A stretch of 64,000 bases of DNA, taken from contig OZ020616.1 in assembly GCA_963971575.1 (NCBI GenBank), forward strand, positions 32,282,306 to 32,346,305, read 5' to 3'. The notes below the pieces were generated by a model, which saw only the letters and a program-made list of their open reading frames with translations, was not told where the DNA came from and ran no database searches. Positions 44,860 to 57,439 of this stretch are shown here, in pieces; positions within the stretch are counted from its first letter, which is position 1, and each line of letters opens with the position of its first letter. Both the position numbers and the translations under genes were made by a program. The DNA is from Liopterus haemorrhoidalis (taxonomy: Eukaryota > Arthropoda > Insecta > Coleoptera > Dytiscidae).

Positions 44860-47655
44860 TAAAACATTCAATGTTTTTCATACCAATATAAAAAGTTTAG
44901 ACAAAAATCTAGATGCCCTCAAAATACTCTTATAACAACTTAATTGCAATTTCGATATTTTTATTTGTACCGAAACTAGATTTATTAATGATACAGATTT
45001 ATATAATATGGAGGATTATGATATATATATATATTTTAATAATAGCAAATATAATCAAAATGATGGAGTATTAGCATATATTAATAAAAAAATTAAGCAT
45101 ACCATCGCCATCCATATTATAAATAATTTTCACTTTTTAAGAATTGAATGTAACATCAAAATGAAATATTTGCTATTACACCTGTATAAAAATCCCCCGC
45201 AAATAATAATGATGCGTTTATTGTTAATTTAAATACTTATTTACAATCTTTTTGAAGAAAAAGGACAGAAATATTCTGTGGCGATATAAATATAGACATC
45301 CTAAGTTTATCTAATAATTATGGTAACATAAAGTTTAAATATCTTAATCTATTATCTTTTCATGGCTTTAATTCCTACATAAATAAATACACAAGAACTT
45401 ACAATGATAGCAAAAGCTGTATTGACCACTTTTTTGTTCCAACACATTTAGATAAAAATAAAAATTTTCCGATAATATTTAAATCAAAAATTACTGCTCA
45501 TGATCCAATTTTACTATTATTTAACATGTGTTTTTTTTTAAAGAAGAAGAATATAGTAAAAAACACAAATGTAGATATATAGGTAAAAAGTTTTATAGCC
45601 ACAATTAAAGATGCTATAGACAACTCTACCACAAATCGCCATTTTAACAGTAAAACCCGTAAGCGTGCTTCTTGGATAAGTAAAAGTTTGGTTAAATCAA
45701 TAAATATTAGAGATAAATTATATTAAGCTATGAAAATTGACCCCTGTGATTCCAAAATTAAACAGTTATATAATCATTATAGAAAACAAATAAATAAATT
45801 AACTAAACAATTAAATTAAATAAACAAAAATACCCATTCTAATTAATAAAGCTAAAAATAACTATTTCAGTAAAAAAATTAATAATAACTCTAAACCCAA
45901 AAACTTATGGAACGTAGCTAACGAATATCTTAACAAGGAAACAAAAAATAAAAATAATACAAAAAATATTAAAATTAATGGACAGTTAATAACAGATACA
46001 AATCAGTTCAGTATTGAGTTCAACAAATATTTTATTAATATTGGGGAAGAGTTGTCTTATAGCATAAAAAAAATGTTAACTCATCTTTGGTAAGAAATGT
46101 ATCACGAAATGAAAAATCTTTATTTTTAACTCATGTTGTAGAAAGTGAATTATTTGAAAATATACAAGGTTTCTCAAACAATAAAATGCGTGGTAACGAC
46201 AAAATTAACTTCAAATTAATTAAATTTATTTCAATATACATTATCCCTACCTTGTGTGATATATTTAACCTATGTTTCTCGAATGGTTATTTTCCCAAAC
46301 TTTTTAAAGAATCAGTAGTTACTCCTATTTATAAAAACGGAGATAAGGAAAGCTTAAGTAATTACAGACCGATCTCTGTCGTAAGTAACTTTAGTAAAAT
46401 ATTTGAAAAAGTTATATGCAAAAAATTATTCTCATGCATAAGGCTAGATTCTCTATTGTCTGAAAATCAGTTTGGATTCCGTCCAGGAAAATTAACCGAT
46501 GGCGCAATTTCAAAGTTAACAGACAATATCTACGAAACCTTAAATGACTCCCTTCCATGTCTCGTCACCTTTTTAGATTTGGCTAAGGCCTTCGATACTG
46601 TCGACCATGAGTTGTTATTCTATAAACAAGAATTATAAGAGGCCTAGCACTTAACCTAGTAAAGAGTTATTTTTCTGATAGAAAACAAAAAACCAAAATA
46701 TTAAATAATACCATCTCGGAAATTACTTTGAAAAGAGGCGTTCCTCAAGGCACAGTGCTGGGTCCTTTATTCTTCACCCTTTATATTAATGATCTTATGC
46801 AACATAAACTACATTCTAAAATTACTACTTACGCAGATGACACGGCTTTATTTTGTAAAGGCAACTCATGGGCCGAAGTCAGAAGGATGGCAGAGGAAGA
46901 TATGACAATTATAAGAGAATATTTAAATGTCTACAAACTAATGCTGAATGTTCACAAGTCGCAGTTCATGTCTTTTTCTTGCAATAGTAATAGCCAGTCT
47001 AATTTTGACTGTATTTCTTTTCATGGCGATCAATGCGCCCAGACTAATTGTGACTGAGACAGATTAATAAAAGTGGAACATAAAATATTTAGGAGTTACT
47101 ATTGACAGTTTTATTAGATGGAATCATCATATAGACAAAATTTGTTGTAGTTTAAGAAAATCTTTTTATATTTTTAAAAAGTTAAGAGTAATATTGCCAA
47201 TTAATAAATTAAAAATGTTTTACTATGGTCTTGTTCAGTCTGTCTTACAGTATGGTATATTAAGTTGGGGTGGAGCAACTAATAATTACATAAAGAATAT
47301 TCATATTTTACAAAAATCTATATTAAAAATAATGACCTTTAAACCTATATTATACCCGTCCAATTTAATATTTACCGATACACTACTACTTAAATTTGAT
47401 CAGTTGTATATATTGGCAATAGCAACATACACTATTAACCATTCAAATATTATCAAGTTTCCTAATCATAAATATTCCACTAGGTGTAACAGTAAACAAC
47501 TAGCAATCCCATCTCAACATAAAAAACATAAATTTGAATGTAACTACCGATATCTGTTACATCGTGTTCATATTATGTTTTCTAATTACATAAATTCAAA
47601 TGTACTAACTTTGACCATCAGGAAAAGCAAAATAATAATAAATAAATAATAATAA
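44860..47655 (+). pseudogene. Degenerate CR1/jockey-like LINE ORF2
   Basis: Endonuclease remnants start at 44870 (FHTNIKSLDKNLDALK, FICTETRF). RT follows from 46087 with NNKMRGNDKINFKLIKF, NYRPISVVSNFSKIFEK, QFGFRPGKLTD and LDLAKAFDTVDH. A frame change leads to RGVPQGTVLGPLFF and the catalytic YADDTALF near 46832, and the C-terminal part runs to 47649. There are many stops and frame changes, and RNase H is absent. It is distinct from the LINE at 47660-49995. Confidence 0.85.
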
Positions 47656-47659
47656 ATTT

Positions 47660-49995
47660 TGATTTAATTTATAGAGATATAAGCGTCATAAATTGGTCAT
47701 TTTTAAAAAATTATTGTTGTGTAAATGATGCTGTTGATGAATTTTATATACGTTTATACAATATTTTAGACCTTCATGTTTCTAACATATCTCCAACGAA
47801 AAATAATAATGATGAATTTTTTACACCCTATATGAAAAGCGTACGTATAAAAAAGCTATATCACTTAAAAAAAAATTAAATCGGGCTCTGGCGACTCTGT
47901 CTATCACCTCACTATGTACAGGGAAGCACGTAAAGAACTAAAGAAACTAATCCGGATTAAAAATATAGAGTATATGATAAACATGGAGGATAATATTTGC
48001 AGTGATCCTAATATTTTTTAGAAATTTATAAAAAAACAGCGGAAACCAGCTACAAGTAAATATTTTATAGATAGCAAAAGTAACTTCTTATTTAATAATT
48101 TAGATATATTTAATGCATTTTCCGACTACTTTGCTTCAGTTTATAATGAAGTCCCACCTCTAAATAACATAAACCAGGTTTCTGGAAAAATTAAGAACGA
48201 AAATTTCATAAATGCACCCAACGAAAACATTTTTATAACATCAAGCGTTGGTATTGATGATGTCAAATGGTCCATTCGTAAATTAAAACCTAAACGTTCT
48301 TGTGGGCCCGACCTAATTCCACCCTACATCCTGAAGCGTTGTATGGACATTATTTCAGAACCACTGCAGATATTGTTTAACTTGTCGGTCTCAACAAACG
48401 TTTTTCCCGATAGATGGAAGATCTTGAGAGTTTGCCCGATTCATAAGTCAGGTCATAAAAAACTTTTTAGTAATTACCGTCCAGTACCAATCTTGTCCTC
48501 TTCCGCTAAGATATTTGAACAAATTGTGTACAGACGTCTTTACCAATATGTATCACCGCATATCACACAATATTAGCACGGCTTTTTGCCCAAAAAGTTA
48601 ACCACCACGAATCTTCTTACTATCACTCAAGTTATTTCAACTAACTTGGATCTAGGCCGGCAAACGGATGTCATTTACTTAGATATGAGTAATGCATTTG
48701 ATAAGGTACCACATACACTTTTGTTAAGATGTTTAAGTTCATTTGACGCTTCTGATGATACTATTAGATGGTTTGTCTCATATCTAAGTCGAAGACACCA
48801 ATATGTGGAATACGAAGGTTTTCGATCACGACCCTTCTCGACACCGTCCGGGTTCCCGCAAGGTTCGAACCTTGGCCCATTGTTGTTCTTGTTGGCGGTG
48901 AATGATATTCCAAAACATATCACAAAAAGCCAATGCCTATTATATGCGGATGACATAAAGATATACAAGCAAATAAACAGTCTCTCAGATTGCTATGATT
49001 TAGAACATGATCTTAGTATGTTGTCAGATTGGAGCTCAGCTACTGGCCTGCATTTTAATCCAGCAAAATGTAAGCTAATATCCTTTAACAGAAACCGCAA
49101 TCCTTTTATATATAATTATGAAATGAATAGTATCAACATCGAAAGGACAAGGTTTATGAAGGATCTAGGTATTACTTTTGATGAGTCTCTGAATTTTAAT
49201 GCAGATATAACGAAACTGGTCAACGACAGCTTCAAAATGGTTGGGCTGGTACTAAGGATGGGGAAGGATTTCCGAAAACGACAGACATATATTACACTAT
49301 TTAATACTCTCATAAGAAGCAAGTTGGAATATGCATCTGTAGTTTGGTCGCCATTCCACTTTAAATATATAAAGTTTATTGAGTCGGTGCAGACAAAATT
49401 TCTACGATGCGTGGACTTCAGAATGACAGGTATTTACCCTAAGTATGTTTCACATACTTTGTTGCTAACACAATATTCTGTAGTGTCACTTAGTACCAGA
49501 CGCGATATTACTAGTTTACTTATACTACACAAAAAATGGAATGGCGACCTGTCATGTTCAGATAGCCTCTCCCAAATTTGTTTAAAAGTACTGCGTGTTA
49601 GAGTACGAAAAAGAAATACTTTATTTCAAATTGAGCAAGCCAGAACCGAACAGCACAAAATGAGTCCACTTAATCGAATGGCGACCCTTTATAATGAAAG
49701 TCTGGAAGTAATTGGAGAATTAGACTTATTTTATATGAATTTCGCGTTGTTCAAAAAGACTTCATATACTATGTGAAACCTTTTCATAAAGCATACTAAT
49801 GCACTGAATATGTAATGTAATTGTATATTTGATTTATATATGTATTCAAAAACCAAATGAGCTGAACATAACGTTATTTTATTATATTATAGTATAAGAT
49901 ATAACTTAATGTAGTAAAACTTGTATGGGACTACGGGCACAGTTGGGACCTTTGGTCTGGAGTGTCCTTTATTTCAATAAATAAATAAATAAATA
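47660..49995 (+). pseudogene. Jockey/CR1-like LINE ORF2, 5'-truncated
   Basis: The fragment starts with WSFLKNYCCVNDAVDEFY and, after damage, gives RT. The blocks are RSCGPDLIPPYILK, SNYRPVPILSSSAKIFEQ, one TAG at 48574, YLDMSNAFDKVPHTLLL, SGFPQGSNLGPLLFLL, the catalytic YADDIKIY near 48950, and a C-terminal region ending at the stop at 49774. Only one stop lies in the last 480 codons, so it is fairly recent. The 3' tail ends in (AAAT)n at 49975-49995. No RNase H is seen. Confidence 0.85.
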
Positions 49996-50539
49996 ATAAA
50001 AAAATGGATTTTTTCATTAACAGATTCTGAACTCGAGAGCCTTTTTCAATAATGATGTATTTTTGATTTCTTGTTGCCAACTTCTTTGGACACAATCTTT
50101 GTATTAATTTTTTCTTCATCTTTTTTTTTTTCTCCTCCTCATTATATTCTACAATTCTACACAATGCATGATTTTTCGTTTTTTGATACAATTTCATAAT
50201 ATTTAATTGCCTTAACCTCTGTATTAAATTAAATAATGTTACCACACGCTGAACTTTGTTCTTTGTGGGTCTAGTCCGAAAGGGCTATGTTATCATTAAT
50301 AACTCTATGAAATATGAATTATAATTATTTCTTAAATAATACGTATATATGAACATGTAGAAATAATGTATAAATTATTGTATATTTATATATGTTTGTG
50401 TTTTTAATAATAATAAAAAAATAAATAAAAAAATTTAAAAATTAAAAAAATTGTATATATTCTATGTTATTCAGCTATAAGTATAAATTTAAATTAGAGA
50501 GAAAATATTGAATTATATACTTTTTTTTCTGATACATAT
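49996..50539. other. Non-coding stretch
   Basis: AT-rich, with A-rich runs near 50405-50455. I see no gene or named repeat. Confidence 0.5.
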
Positions 50540-50946
50540 GTTTTTCTGTTTAAAGTAAATCAATAAAAGTTATTACTTTTTGAAAAACAATTGTGCTTAG
50601 AGTTCCTAGTTCCTTATTTTACTGTGTTAGGGGGCGTTAAGATACCTCGCATCCGGGCTCCTACTAACCTCTGGCAGACCTTGCTCTAAACCTTGTTTTT
50701 TGAGAGCTTTAGAGAAACAAACATAATAAACTATATACGTATGTTGCACGGCCCTGATGATTTATCGTATATTTAAGTATAACTTATATTTCAGTATTGA
50801 ATAATAGATATCGTATCAAATAAAATGAGCTATTATAGATATGACCCCTTTATGATCGTAATTTGTAATCACATTTACACAAGAATAATGTTCATAAGCA
50901 TAACATTGCCAGTGATAAACTTTGATAGTTGACACATAAGCTAATA

Positions 50947-51267
50947 ATGTCTTGGCATATATGGGTGCCACTTTTTCTATCATATATGGTATACAGTACT
51001 TCAAGTTTTTTAATACGCAACGAAAAGAATGATCTTATATCTTCGAAAATATTTGAAATATCAAATAAATACGAAGACAAAACCTATCTTCAAAGTTGCA
51101 TTGTATTTATTTTAGAAGATAAGAATGATACTGTCAGTGACGTTGTTTTAAGAAAACTTCATCTGAAACACAAAATTAAAAGTGTTATAGTTAATATGAT
51201 TGACACATGCCCCTCTAGCATCATACCTACTGTAAATAATAATAAACTAGGCTTTTTTGTTACAAAG
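50947..51267 (+). CDS. IR gene B, exon 1 (signal peptide and N-terminal region)
   Basis: The ATG at 50947 starts MSWHIWVPLFLSYMVYSTSS, a signal peptide. It is followed by SSKIFEISNKYEDKTYLQSC, VVLRKLHLKHKIKSVIVNMI and NNNKLGFFVTK. The exon has 107 codons and ends AAG|GTATTATG, a phase-0 donor. It joins in frame to exon 2 at 55826, giving a predicted protein of about 644 residues, a usual length for divergent IRs. The intron is about 4.6 kb and holds a LINE tail, a SINE, a decayed gene and another LINE end. The receptor would sit in the dendritic membrane of chemosensory neurons with an IR co-receptor. Its ligand cannot be told from sequence. Confidence 0.85.
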
Positions 51268-51689
51268 GTATTATGAATTTTTATATTAACAAATACAGTG
51301 AGCGAAAATGATTCGAAGTCACGTGACTCAATTTCTTAAAGTCGCATATTCAACCCAACTTACTAAAGTTGGCAAGACAGTGTAATTTTTCTCATCACAG
51401 TACATTATCGTAACATTGGATGCCATTATTCGGGCTTAAAAAAATAAAATAGTGAGACGACAACCACTTTAAAATTAACTTTAAAATATATGACTCTGGC
51501 AAAAACCTAAAACTACATAAATTTATATCTGTTCGAAATGTTCACGTTTAAAAACGTATTTTGTTCTGCTGGAGGAATTTATTGTTGCTCATGTTTCTTT
51601 GTAAAGTAACAGACGATTCTAACGTTTTATCCAGAATTTGCGTGTTACAGAATTTAAGTTCCTTCTCGTAACTTAAGATTTAGATACAC

Positions 51690-52150
51690 ATTATTTGTAT
51701 ACATAAGGGCCACCACGGAGCATTATGGAATGGGTCCGCTGCATAAATTGCTACTCATTACAACCATCTTCTGTCTGGATATAGCTGTATTTCGCAGTGT
51801 TGTCTTGTCCAGGATATAACTGGCTGGCGTTGTACTAATTATCCAAGTAAAGGTTTACGTGCAAGTTCCTACCTCCAAATAAATCTGAGTTGTACAAACG
51901 GCCTAATTTATATTTGTAAATTAACGACTGAATGTGTGAAATGTGTAATTGTATCGTAACTAAGTAAAATATATTTTATGAACATTTAAATGAATTTTGT
52001 ATGATAATTGTCACTATATGTATATAGCACATATGTACAGTACTTATTTAATATGTTTGAATGATAATATTGCATGTCTGTATTGTATGAGTATATTAGA
52101 ACAATGAAGTACCACTGGTGTGTATTGTCCAATAATTAAAATAAAATAAA
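51690..52150 (+). mobile_element. LINE 3' end, copy 1
   Basis: The sequence resembles the last codons of the jockey/CR1-like LINE at 49655-49740 (MSPLNRMATLYN there, GPLHKLLLITTIFC in a shifted frame here). It is followed by a 3' tail ending in AATAAAATAAAATAG. The same fragment is at 63530-63980 in the duplicated block, so it predates the duplication. Confidence 0.6.
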
Positions 52151-52437
52151 ATAGATTAATTATTATAAAATGACCTTCGCAACAATCTGTATATATAAAA
52201 GAAGTGGTTTAAAAACGTTTTAAAGAAATTTAAAAAATGAATCTAAAAAAGTAACATGTAACAGTAACTAACTGCATGAATACCGGTAATAAAATTGGAC
52301 ATAAAATTTGAGAGCAGCTCAGAGCTGCCAACATTAGAAACAATATATCACGAAAATATAAAACTAGCTGGTCACATGATTTCAAACCTTTTTCGCTCAC
52401 ACTGTATAAAAAATCCAGAGACCAAATCATTCATAAA
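52151..52437. other. Non-coding intronic stretch
   Basis: No feature recognised. Confidence 0.5.
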
Positions 52438-52668
52438 AATTTTCTTTTTTTTTTAAATTTTATTTTATTTATTTTACATCGATTAATTTCTGCGATAAGT
52501 CTAGTTGCCTGGATGAGAGGTGAATGATTGTGAAAAACGGAGAAATGTTAATATATTATTCTCGCACGAATAGTGACACCAACGGGGTGATCTACAAACC
52601 TCATAATTTAGACTGTTTTTACCAGTCATAACTGAATGATTTAACGAGCTCGGCCACACCTTTGGCTT
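52438..52668 (-). repeat. tRNA-derived SINE
   Basis: The - strand begins GGTGTGGCCGAGCTCGTTAA (an A box as in Ser/Leu tRNA) and has a weak B box (AGGTTTGTAGATCACCCC). It continues for 130 bp and ends in AAATAAAATAAAATTT. The length of 230 bp and the A-rich tail fit a SINE. Confidence 0.6.
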
Positions 52669-53199
52669 TTTTTTTCTTCTATGCCTTATCGCTTTAGAAG
52701 TTGTTTTACTGACTGCGACTTGAAATATTCAGCCACGAAGTTTTTTGTCGTTCCACATTGCTTTCCCAAGATTTTTGCCTGGATCCTTCCCCCCTATAAA
52801 CTTTACAATATATTTAAGATTTCTTCTCTGAATGGTAAGGATATATTCTCGTCAGTTCTCTTTTACTCAACTCAGTAAAACTTTTTCATGTGTGATCTAC
52901 ATTAGTGGTTTATATATATATAAGTTCGTCATACTACGTCGATATGGCTGGGGGCCACACTTAAAAAATATCATACATTTTTATTTATCAATTAAAAAAA
53001 ACAATTTTTACATTTGTTTTATTATGTTGCTTAGCAGTAATAATTTGGACTTTTTGATTACACTGTACAATACCAAAAATGTTTTTGAATTGAAATAGTC
53101 GTTTCTTATTCATTATAGGTAGTAAACAATGAATATGACCTTTAAAATGCTCAGTTAGCTCTAGTCTTTACTTGTCCATGTGTCTTGTTGTTAGTATTT
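52669..53199. other. Non-coding intronic stretch
   Basis: No conserved frame, RNA or repeat recognised. Confidence 0.5.
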
Positions 53200-54780
53200 T
53201 ATTCCTTGTATTTAGTGTTTCGTGTGTACAAATCTCGTCAAAACGCAAATATACCATGTATTAATAATGTTGATAAATGTTGTTATATTTCTGGTGATAT
53301 GACATTTTCTGACCAGAAACATAATTACATTACTTCTAGAAACAGCCCACTGTTCCTTTTTGAAGTCAAATAAGGACATTAAGACAAGCCCTAGGCAACT
53401 CACATTTGCTGCAATGCATGTACAGTGAAGTTTCGTAATTGGGTAGTTTGTTTAATAAAAAGGACGTTCAATGCACTTCGCTATCCCATTAATTTGACGG
53501 GATCCAACAAATCATACAGATAATTGTTATTTCTGTATGAGTCCTCCTCTTCAGCGTGGCATGTCAAGGAAAAATAAGCTATCTCTCCAGTCCCACATAG
53601 CGATAATATACTAGTACCTCAACCTTCAGAACAGAACCAACTACAGATGGATGATAGTGGGTACAGTGCGAGGGATGATATACCTGAACCTTCAATATCA
53701 AAGGATCCTGATTTTAATTCACAATCTGAGTCAGGTGAACCATACAGACTTACTCAGATTGAACCATATAATCTTATTCCAGATCTGGATCTAACTAAAG
53801 ACAAGGATCAATGCTTAAACAGTGGAATCTCCTACGACGATGTTAAAATAACTGTGTTTATGCTGTCATGTTAATGGTTTGATTACAAGTACAACCCACT
53901 GGATTGGACGCTCTTCATAGACTCATAAAAAATGAGTTTAAAAGCTGTTTTGCTTTATAGTGGCAATTCTCTTTTTTCTCTTCCTGTAGGTTATGTTTTA
54001 CATATGAAAGAAATATACGAAAACATGAAATTATTTCTGGAAGCGATCACGTATGAAGACCAGCGATGGCAAATCTTTGGAGAGCTGAAGGTTAGACAGA
54101 TAATTTTTGGCATTGCATAACGTACACAAAGTACTGATGTTTCCTGTATGAATGTAGTCATGCTAGGTCTTCTAACTGTAAAAGAAACATATGACCAACA
54201 GGAAAGCCCTGGAGTTAAAAATACCCAACCAAGTCCTCTTGTTGATTGAAGCAAAATTATTCTGCTCCACTACACATTAAACCGGGTTTAATGAAGAGTT
54301 TTATTAAGAGGATGAACAGTGATGAATAAGAGTTAAAATATCTGAAAGAGAAAGGTCTATAAATAAATTATTATTATTATTATTTCTAAAATTAAGGAAG
54401 TAATCTTTGTTTGTCCGCTAAGAATGCATTATTGAAAGATCAAAATTTCAAGGAAGTCCCCAACGACAAAGCGAAACCAGCTTGGGAAGACTTTGAAGGT
54501 GTTGTTCATAGATTTTGAAGTAGCAGAAGAGTTGAAAACTATGTTGAAATAGGAAACAACATTTTAGAAAAATCCCTTGTATTAGGCTGCAACATTTCAC
54601 TCAAAATTAACTTTCTCCATTCGCATCTCGATTTTTTCTTTAACAATTATAGTGCAGTTAGTGACGAGCAAGGTGAACGAGTTGACCAAGATATTTCAAT
54701 AATAGAACGAAGATATCAGGTAAGGACGGTGACAAAAGATGCCCCAGATTAGTAGTCCAATCGGCAAGCGAAGACAAAGC
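53200..54780 (+). pseudogene. Decayed member of a repeated zinc-binding, transposon-associated gene family
   Basis: Scattered frames read PCINNVDKCCYISGDMTF, DKPWATHICCNAC, DWTLFIDS, LKAVLLYSGNSLFSLPVGYV, KEIYENMKLFLEAITYEDQR, LHSHLDFFFNN and VSDEQGERVDQDISIIERRY. The order and words match a protein family that recurs in many arthropod genomes: an N-terminal Cys-rich segment, then a LFIDSSK..LKAVLL core and a SDE.GER.HQDI end. I believe it is transposon-derived but cannot name the superfamily. Multiple stops and frame changes make it a pseudogene. It lies in the IR gene B intron. Confidence 0.6.
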
Positions 54781-54859
54781 TATTGACCACTTAAGTGATT
54801 ATGTATTATTTTTTATATTTTATTTTTCTAAACTACTCTCTCTGACATCTATACACATT

Positions 54860-55425
54860 TTATGAACTTTACATTTTTTATAAACTATATGTTGTTTTTT
54901 TTTTTTCTTCATATAATTTCACAATCCGACACAGGACGCATATTCTCCCTGCAGCGTAGAAATATTCGAATTCTAGGGAATGTTAAATACAGATCCGACT
55001 GTAAATACAATTTTATTGAATTGGATATATTAACATTCCCATCCCTTTATATCCTTATATGCCTCATGTACGTTTATGAAAACCAGAGCATGTTTTCTCT
55101 ACAAAGCTCTGTCCATAAATACGACACGAGAAATAAGGACGAAATACGCCCTAACTTTACGAGGTTAGAGAAGTCAAGGTACAATCTAAATTACCTGGCT
55201 ATAAAATTCTATAATGTTCTAATTAAAATTAAAAAGGGTTTTAAAGAGATATTTAAGATGACTTCAGTGATTTAGATGAAGCTCAGTAGACTGAGTAAAT
55301 TATAGAATGCATCTCACTCACATTTTTTTTTTTTACCCACTTTGTACTAGGATTATAATGCAATGTACCGATTGACGATTGTAAAAATGTTAATATTCAA
55401 TGCATAATAAATATTATTATTAATG
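54860..55425 (+). mobile_element. CR1-like LINE 3' end, 5'-truncated
   Basis: The frame reads TGRIFSLQRRNIRILGNVKY, RSDCKYNFIELDILTFPSLY and YDTRNKDEIRPNFTRLEKSR. It parallels the CR1-like LINE end at 14502-14960 (RIFSLQRKVVRIINSAPFRA). The tail ends in (ATT)n at 55405-55425. Only the last 130 codons remain. Confidence 0.75.
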
Positions 55426-55713
55426 ACGGGAGTACTGAGCTGCGAATAGCCCAAGTAATGTATTTCAAAAACAAGAGCTAATAAATTTATTTTGAAGACA
55501 TATTCGTTTTTCTGGACTCAAATTTAGTAAAATTCGTTATTTTCAGGAAGGAGAAAAAATTAAAAGTACCATTTGGTATGTTTTGATCGTACACCGCTAT
55601 TACTTATGGTGGGCTGCAGTTAACCCACCATTGTTAAAAACGCATTTTTACGATCTTTATTCGCTTTGTACTTCCTGCCTATACCTCTTCTTTGAATATC
55701 TGTTTAATTTCAG

Positions 55714-55800
55714 TTTACTAACTGGAATTTTTTGGATATATTTTAATTCATATTTATTTTTGCCGAAGAAATAATTAATTTCTTGGAAAAAATATTAAAG
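55714..55800 (+). pseudogene. Ghost start of an IR exon 2
   Basis: After TTTAATTTCAG at 55703-55713 the sequence reads TNWNFLDIF, a stop, FIFIFAEEIINFLEKILK. This parallels the true exon start (NNNWNSLDYFNFIFIFAEST, SSLEKIL). A stop after ten codons and truncation after 87 bp make it dead. The working acceptor is 25 bp further on. Confidence 0.75.
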
Positions 55801-55825
55801 TCTTGAATATTTTGTTTCATTTTAG

Positions 55826-57439
55826 AACAACAACTGGTTTTTCCTGGATTACTTTAATTTAATATACATCTTTTGCGAGTCATCAATTACATCATTGGAG
55901 AGAACATTATACTGTTTTGAAAAATCTTATATCTGGAGACCAGCAACAAAAATTGTTATAATCTTACAAGAGGAAAGTACACGAGAAATTATAACTGATA
56001 TGTTTCACTTACTATGGAGTCGTAAGATGTTGAACGTTGTTATAGTTACGTGGATGAATAATAATGTACAAGTCATTAGATTTAATCCATATTTCGGTAA
56101 CTATTTCGATAATACAACAGATAAAGAGATATTTTATGACAAAACTTTAAACTTGAATGGATACAACATAAATGGAATGCTTACTAAAACAGAAGATTAC
56201 TCAAAAGTGTGGGTGAAGCAAATTTATAATAAGACACAATATTTAGGAAAAGATGGTAACTTAATGAATACTATTGTGCAACATTGTAATGGCAGTTTAG
56301 TAGTTTACAATTTAGATCATTATTTTGGACTTGACAATCCTTGGCGTTTTATTAATATTAACAAGAGAGAATATGTGAAAATGCCATTTCTTAAAAATCA
56401 TAGCATCGATTTTATAATGGATTCTTTAGAATTAACATTCAATAATATTACTGATGTCCTCTATCCTCATGGTAGAGATGACTGGGTTGCGGCTATACCA
56501 AAACCAAAACTTGTTTCTCAATTTAAAAATTTAACACATTCTTTAAAACAAGGCTTTGTTTATATCTTCATATTCTTTGTGTTTATTTGTCCTTTAATGT
56601 GGACTTTCATAAAAGTAATTGACGACAAAATTAATAATAGAAAACCTAATTTTTTAAATTCTCTAATTCTAGTTACATTGAAAAATTTTAGTATCACATT
56701 AGGATTTGGCTTAAATCGAGTACCTAAATCTTTCACCGAAAATCTTTTTCTTATCTGGTTGTTATATTGTAATTTAATTATGAATAGTTATTTCCAATCT
56801 ATTTTAACAAGTGTTTTAACTGTTTCTCAATACGAACCAGAAATTAAAACTATACAAGGCTTGGCAGATTCTCCGATAGTACCAATAACACCAAAAGGTG
56901 CTTTGGAATTTATAAAAGAATATTTTAAAATTCATTCACAAGAAGCATTGGTAAATAAACTGGATTACATGAATATGTCAATTTTCTTCAAGATACAGAA
57001 TAATATTTCTTTAATCCCAAGTGACACTGCCATCGTAGTTAATTTCGATAGAGCTGATGTTTTATGTCAGGAAAGACCAATTTTTTATATTGTAAAAGAA
57101 AGTTATATGCCTAATTTGCTCACTTATCATATTGCAAAAGGGTCCCCATATAAAAGTATGTTGGAAAAGTACGTATCACGTATTTTGGAAGCTGGGTTAT
57201 ATGACTTCTGGAAAGATCATACTCTATATTCACACAAGTTGGAAAATAATTATTTTGAAAATGTAGATCACGGTGGTTTTAAAACAATATCTTTAACTAA
57301 ATTTAGAGGGTGCTTTTATATGTTGATGATTGGTTTGGCACAAAGTTTTATTGTTTTTATTATAGAAATTATTATTGTTAGACAGTGCCGGTTTTCACCA
57401 AAAAGGGACCCGGGCACAAGAAATATTTTGGGGCGTTAA
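55826..57439 (+). CDS. IR gene B, exon 2 (ligand-binding lobes and channel)
   Basis: The exon starts after CATTTTAG at 55818-55825 and is open for 537 codons. Lobe S1 includes ATKIVIILQEESTREI and WMNNNVQVIRFNPYFGNYF. The segment VLYPHGRDDWVAAIPKPK precedes M1 (YIFIFFVFICPLMWTF). M3 is NLFLIWLLYCNLIMNSYFQS, S2 is YEPEIKTIQGLADSPIVP onward, and M4 is MLMIGLAQSFIVFIIEIIIV. These are the hallmarks of divergent insect IRs, a branch of ionotropic glutamate receptors whose canonical glutamate-binding residues are usually lost. The last 19 codons (RQCRFSPKRDPGTRNILGR) come from an inserted repeat that replaced the original stop. The frame is intact, so the gene may be functional. Confidence 0.88.
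   Translation, partial: NNNWFFLDYFNLIYIFCESSITSLERTLYCFEKSYIWRPATKIVIILQEESTREIITDMFHLLWSRKMLNVVIVTWMNNNVQVIRFNPYFGNYFDNTTDKEIFYDKTLNLNGYNINGMLTKTEDYSKVWVKQIYNKTQYLGKDGNLMNTIVQHCNGSLVVYNLDHYFGLDNPWRFININKREYVKMPFLKNHSIDFIMDSLELTFNNITDVLYPHGRDDWVAAIPKPKLVSQFKNLTHSLKQGFVYIFIFFVFICPLMWTFIKVIDDKINNRKPNFLNSLILVTLKNFSITLGFGLNRVPKSFTENLFLIWLLYCNLIMNSYFQSILTSVLTVSQYEPEIKTIQGLADSPIVPITPKGALEFIKEYFKIHSQEALVNKLDYMNMSIFFKIQNNISLIPSDTAIVVNFDRADVLCQERPIFYIVKESYMPNLLTYHIAKGSPYKSMLEKYVSRILEAGLYDFWKDHTLYSHKLENNYFENVDHGGFKTISLTKFRGCFYMLMIGLAQSFIVFIIEIIIVRQCRFSPKRDPGTRNILGR

Larger units (their letters stand above)
50540..52150 (+). repeat. Segmental duplication, copy 1
   Basis: This block, containing IR exon 1 and a LINE tail, is repeated directly at about 62350-64000. 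Shared words include GTTAGGGGGCG (50627/62418), the exon and the 3' flank ATTATTCGGGCTT. Small indels separate the copies. Confidence 0.85.
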
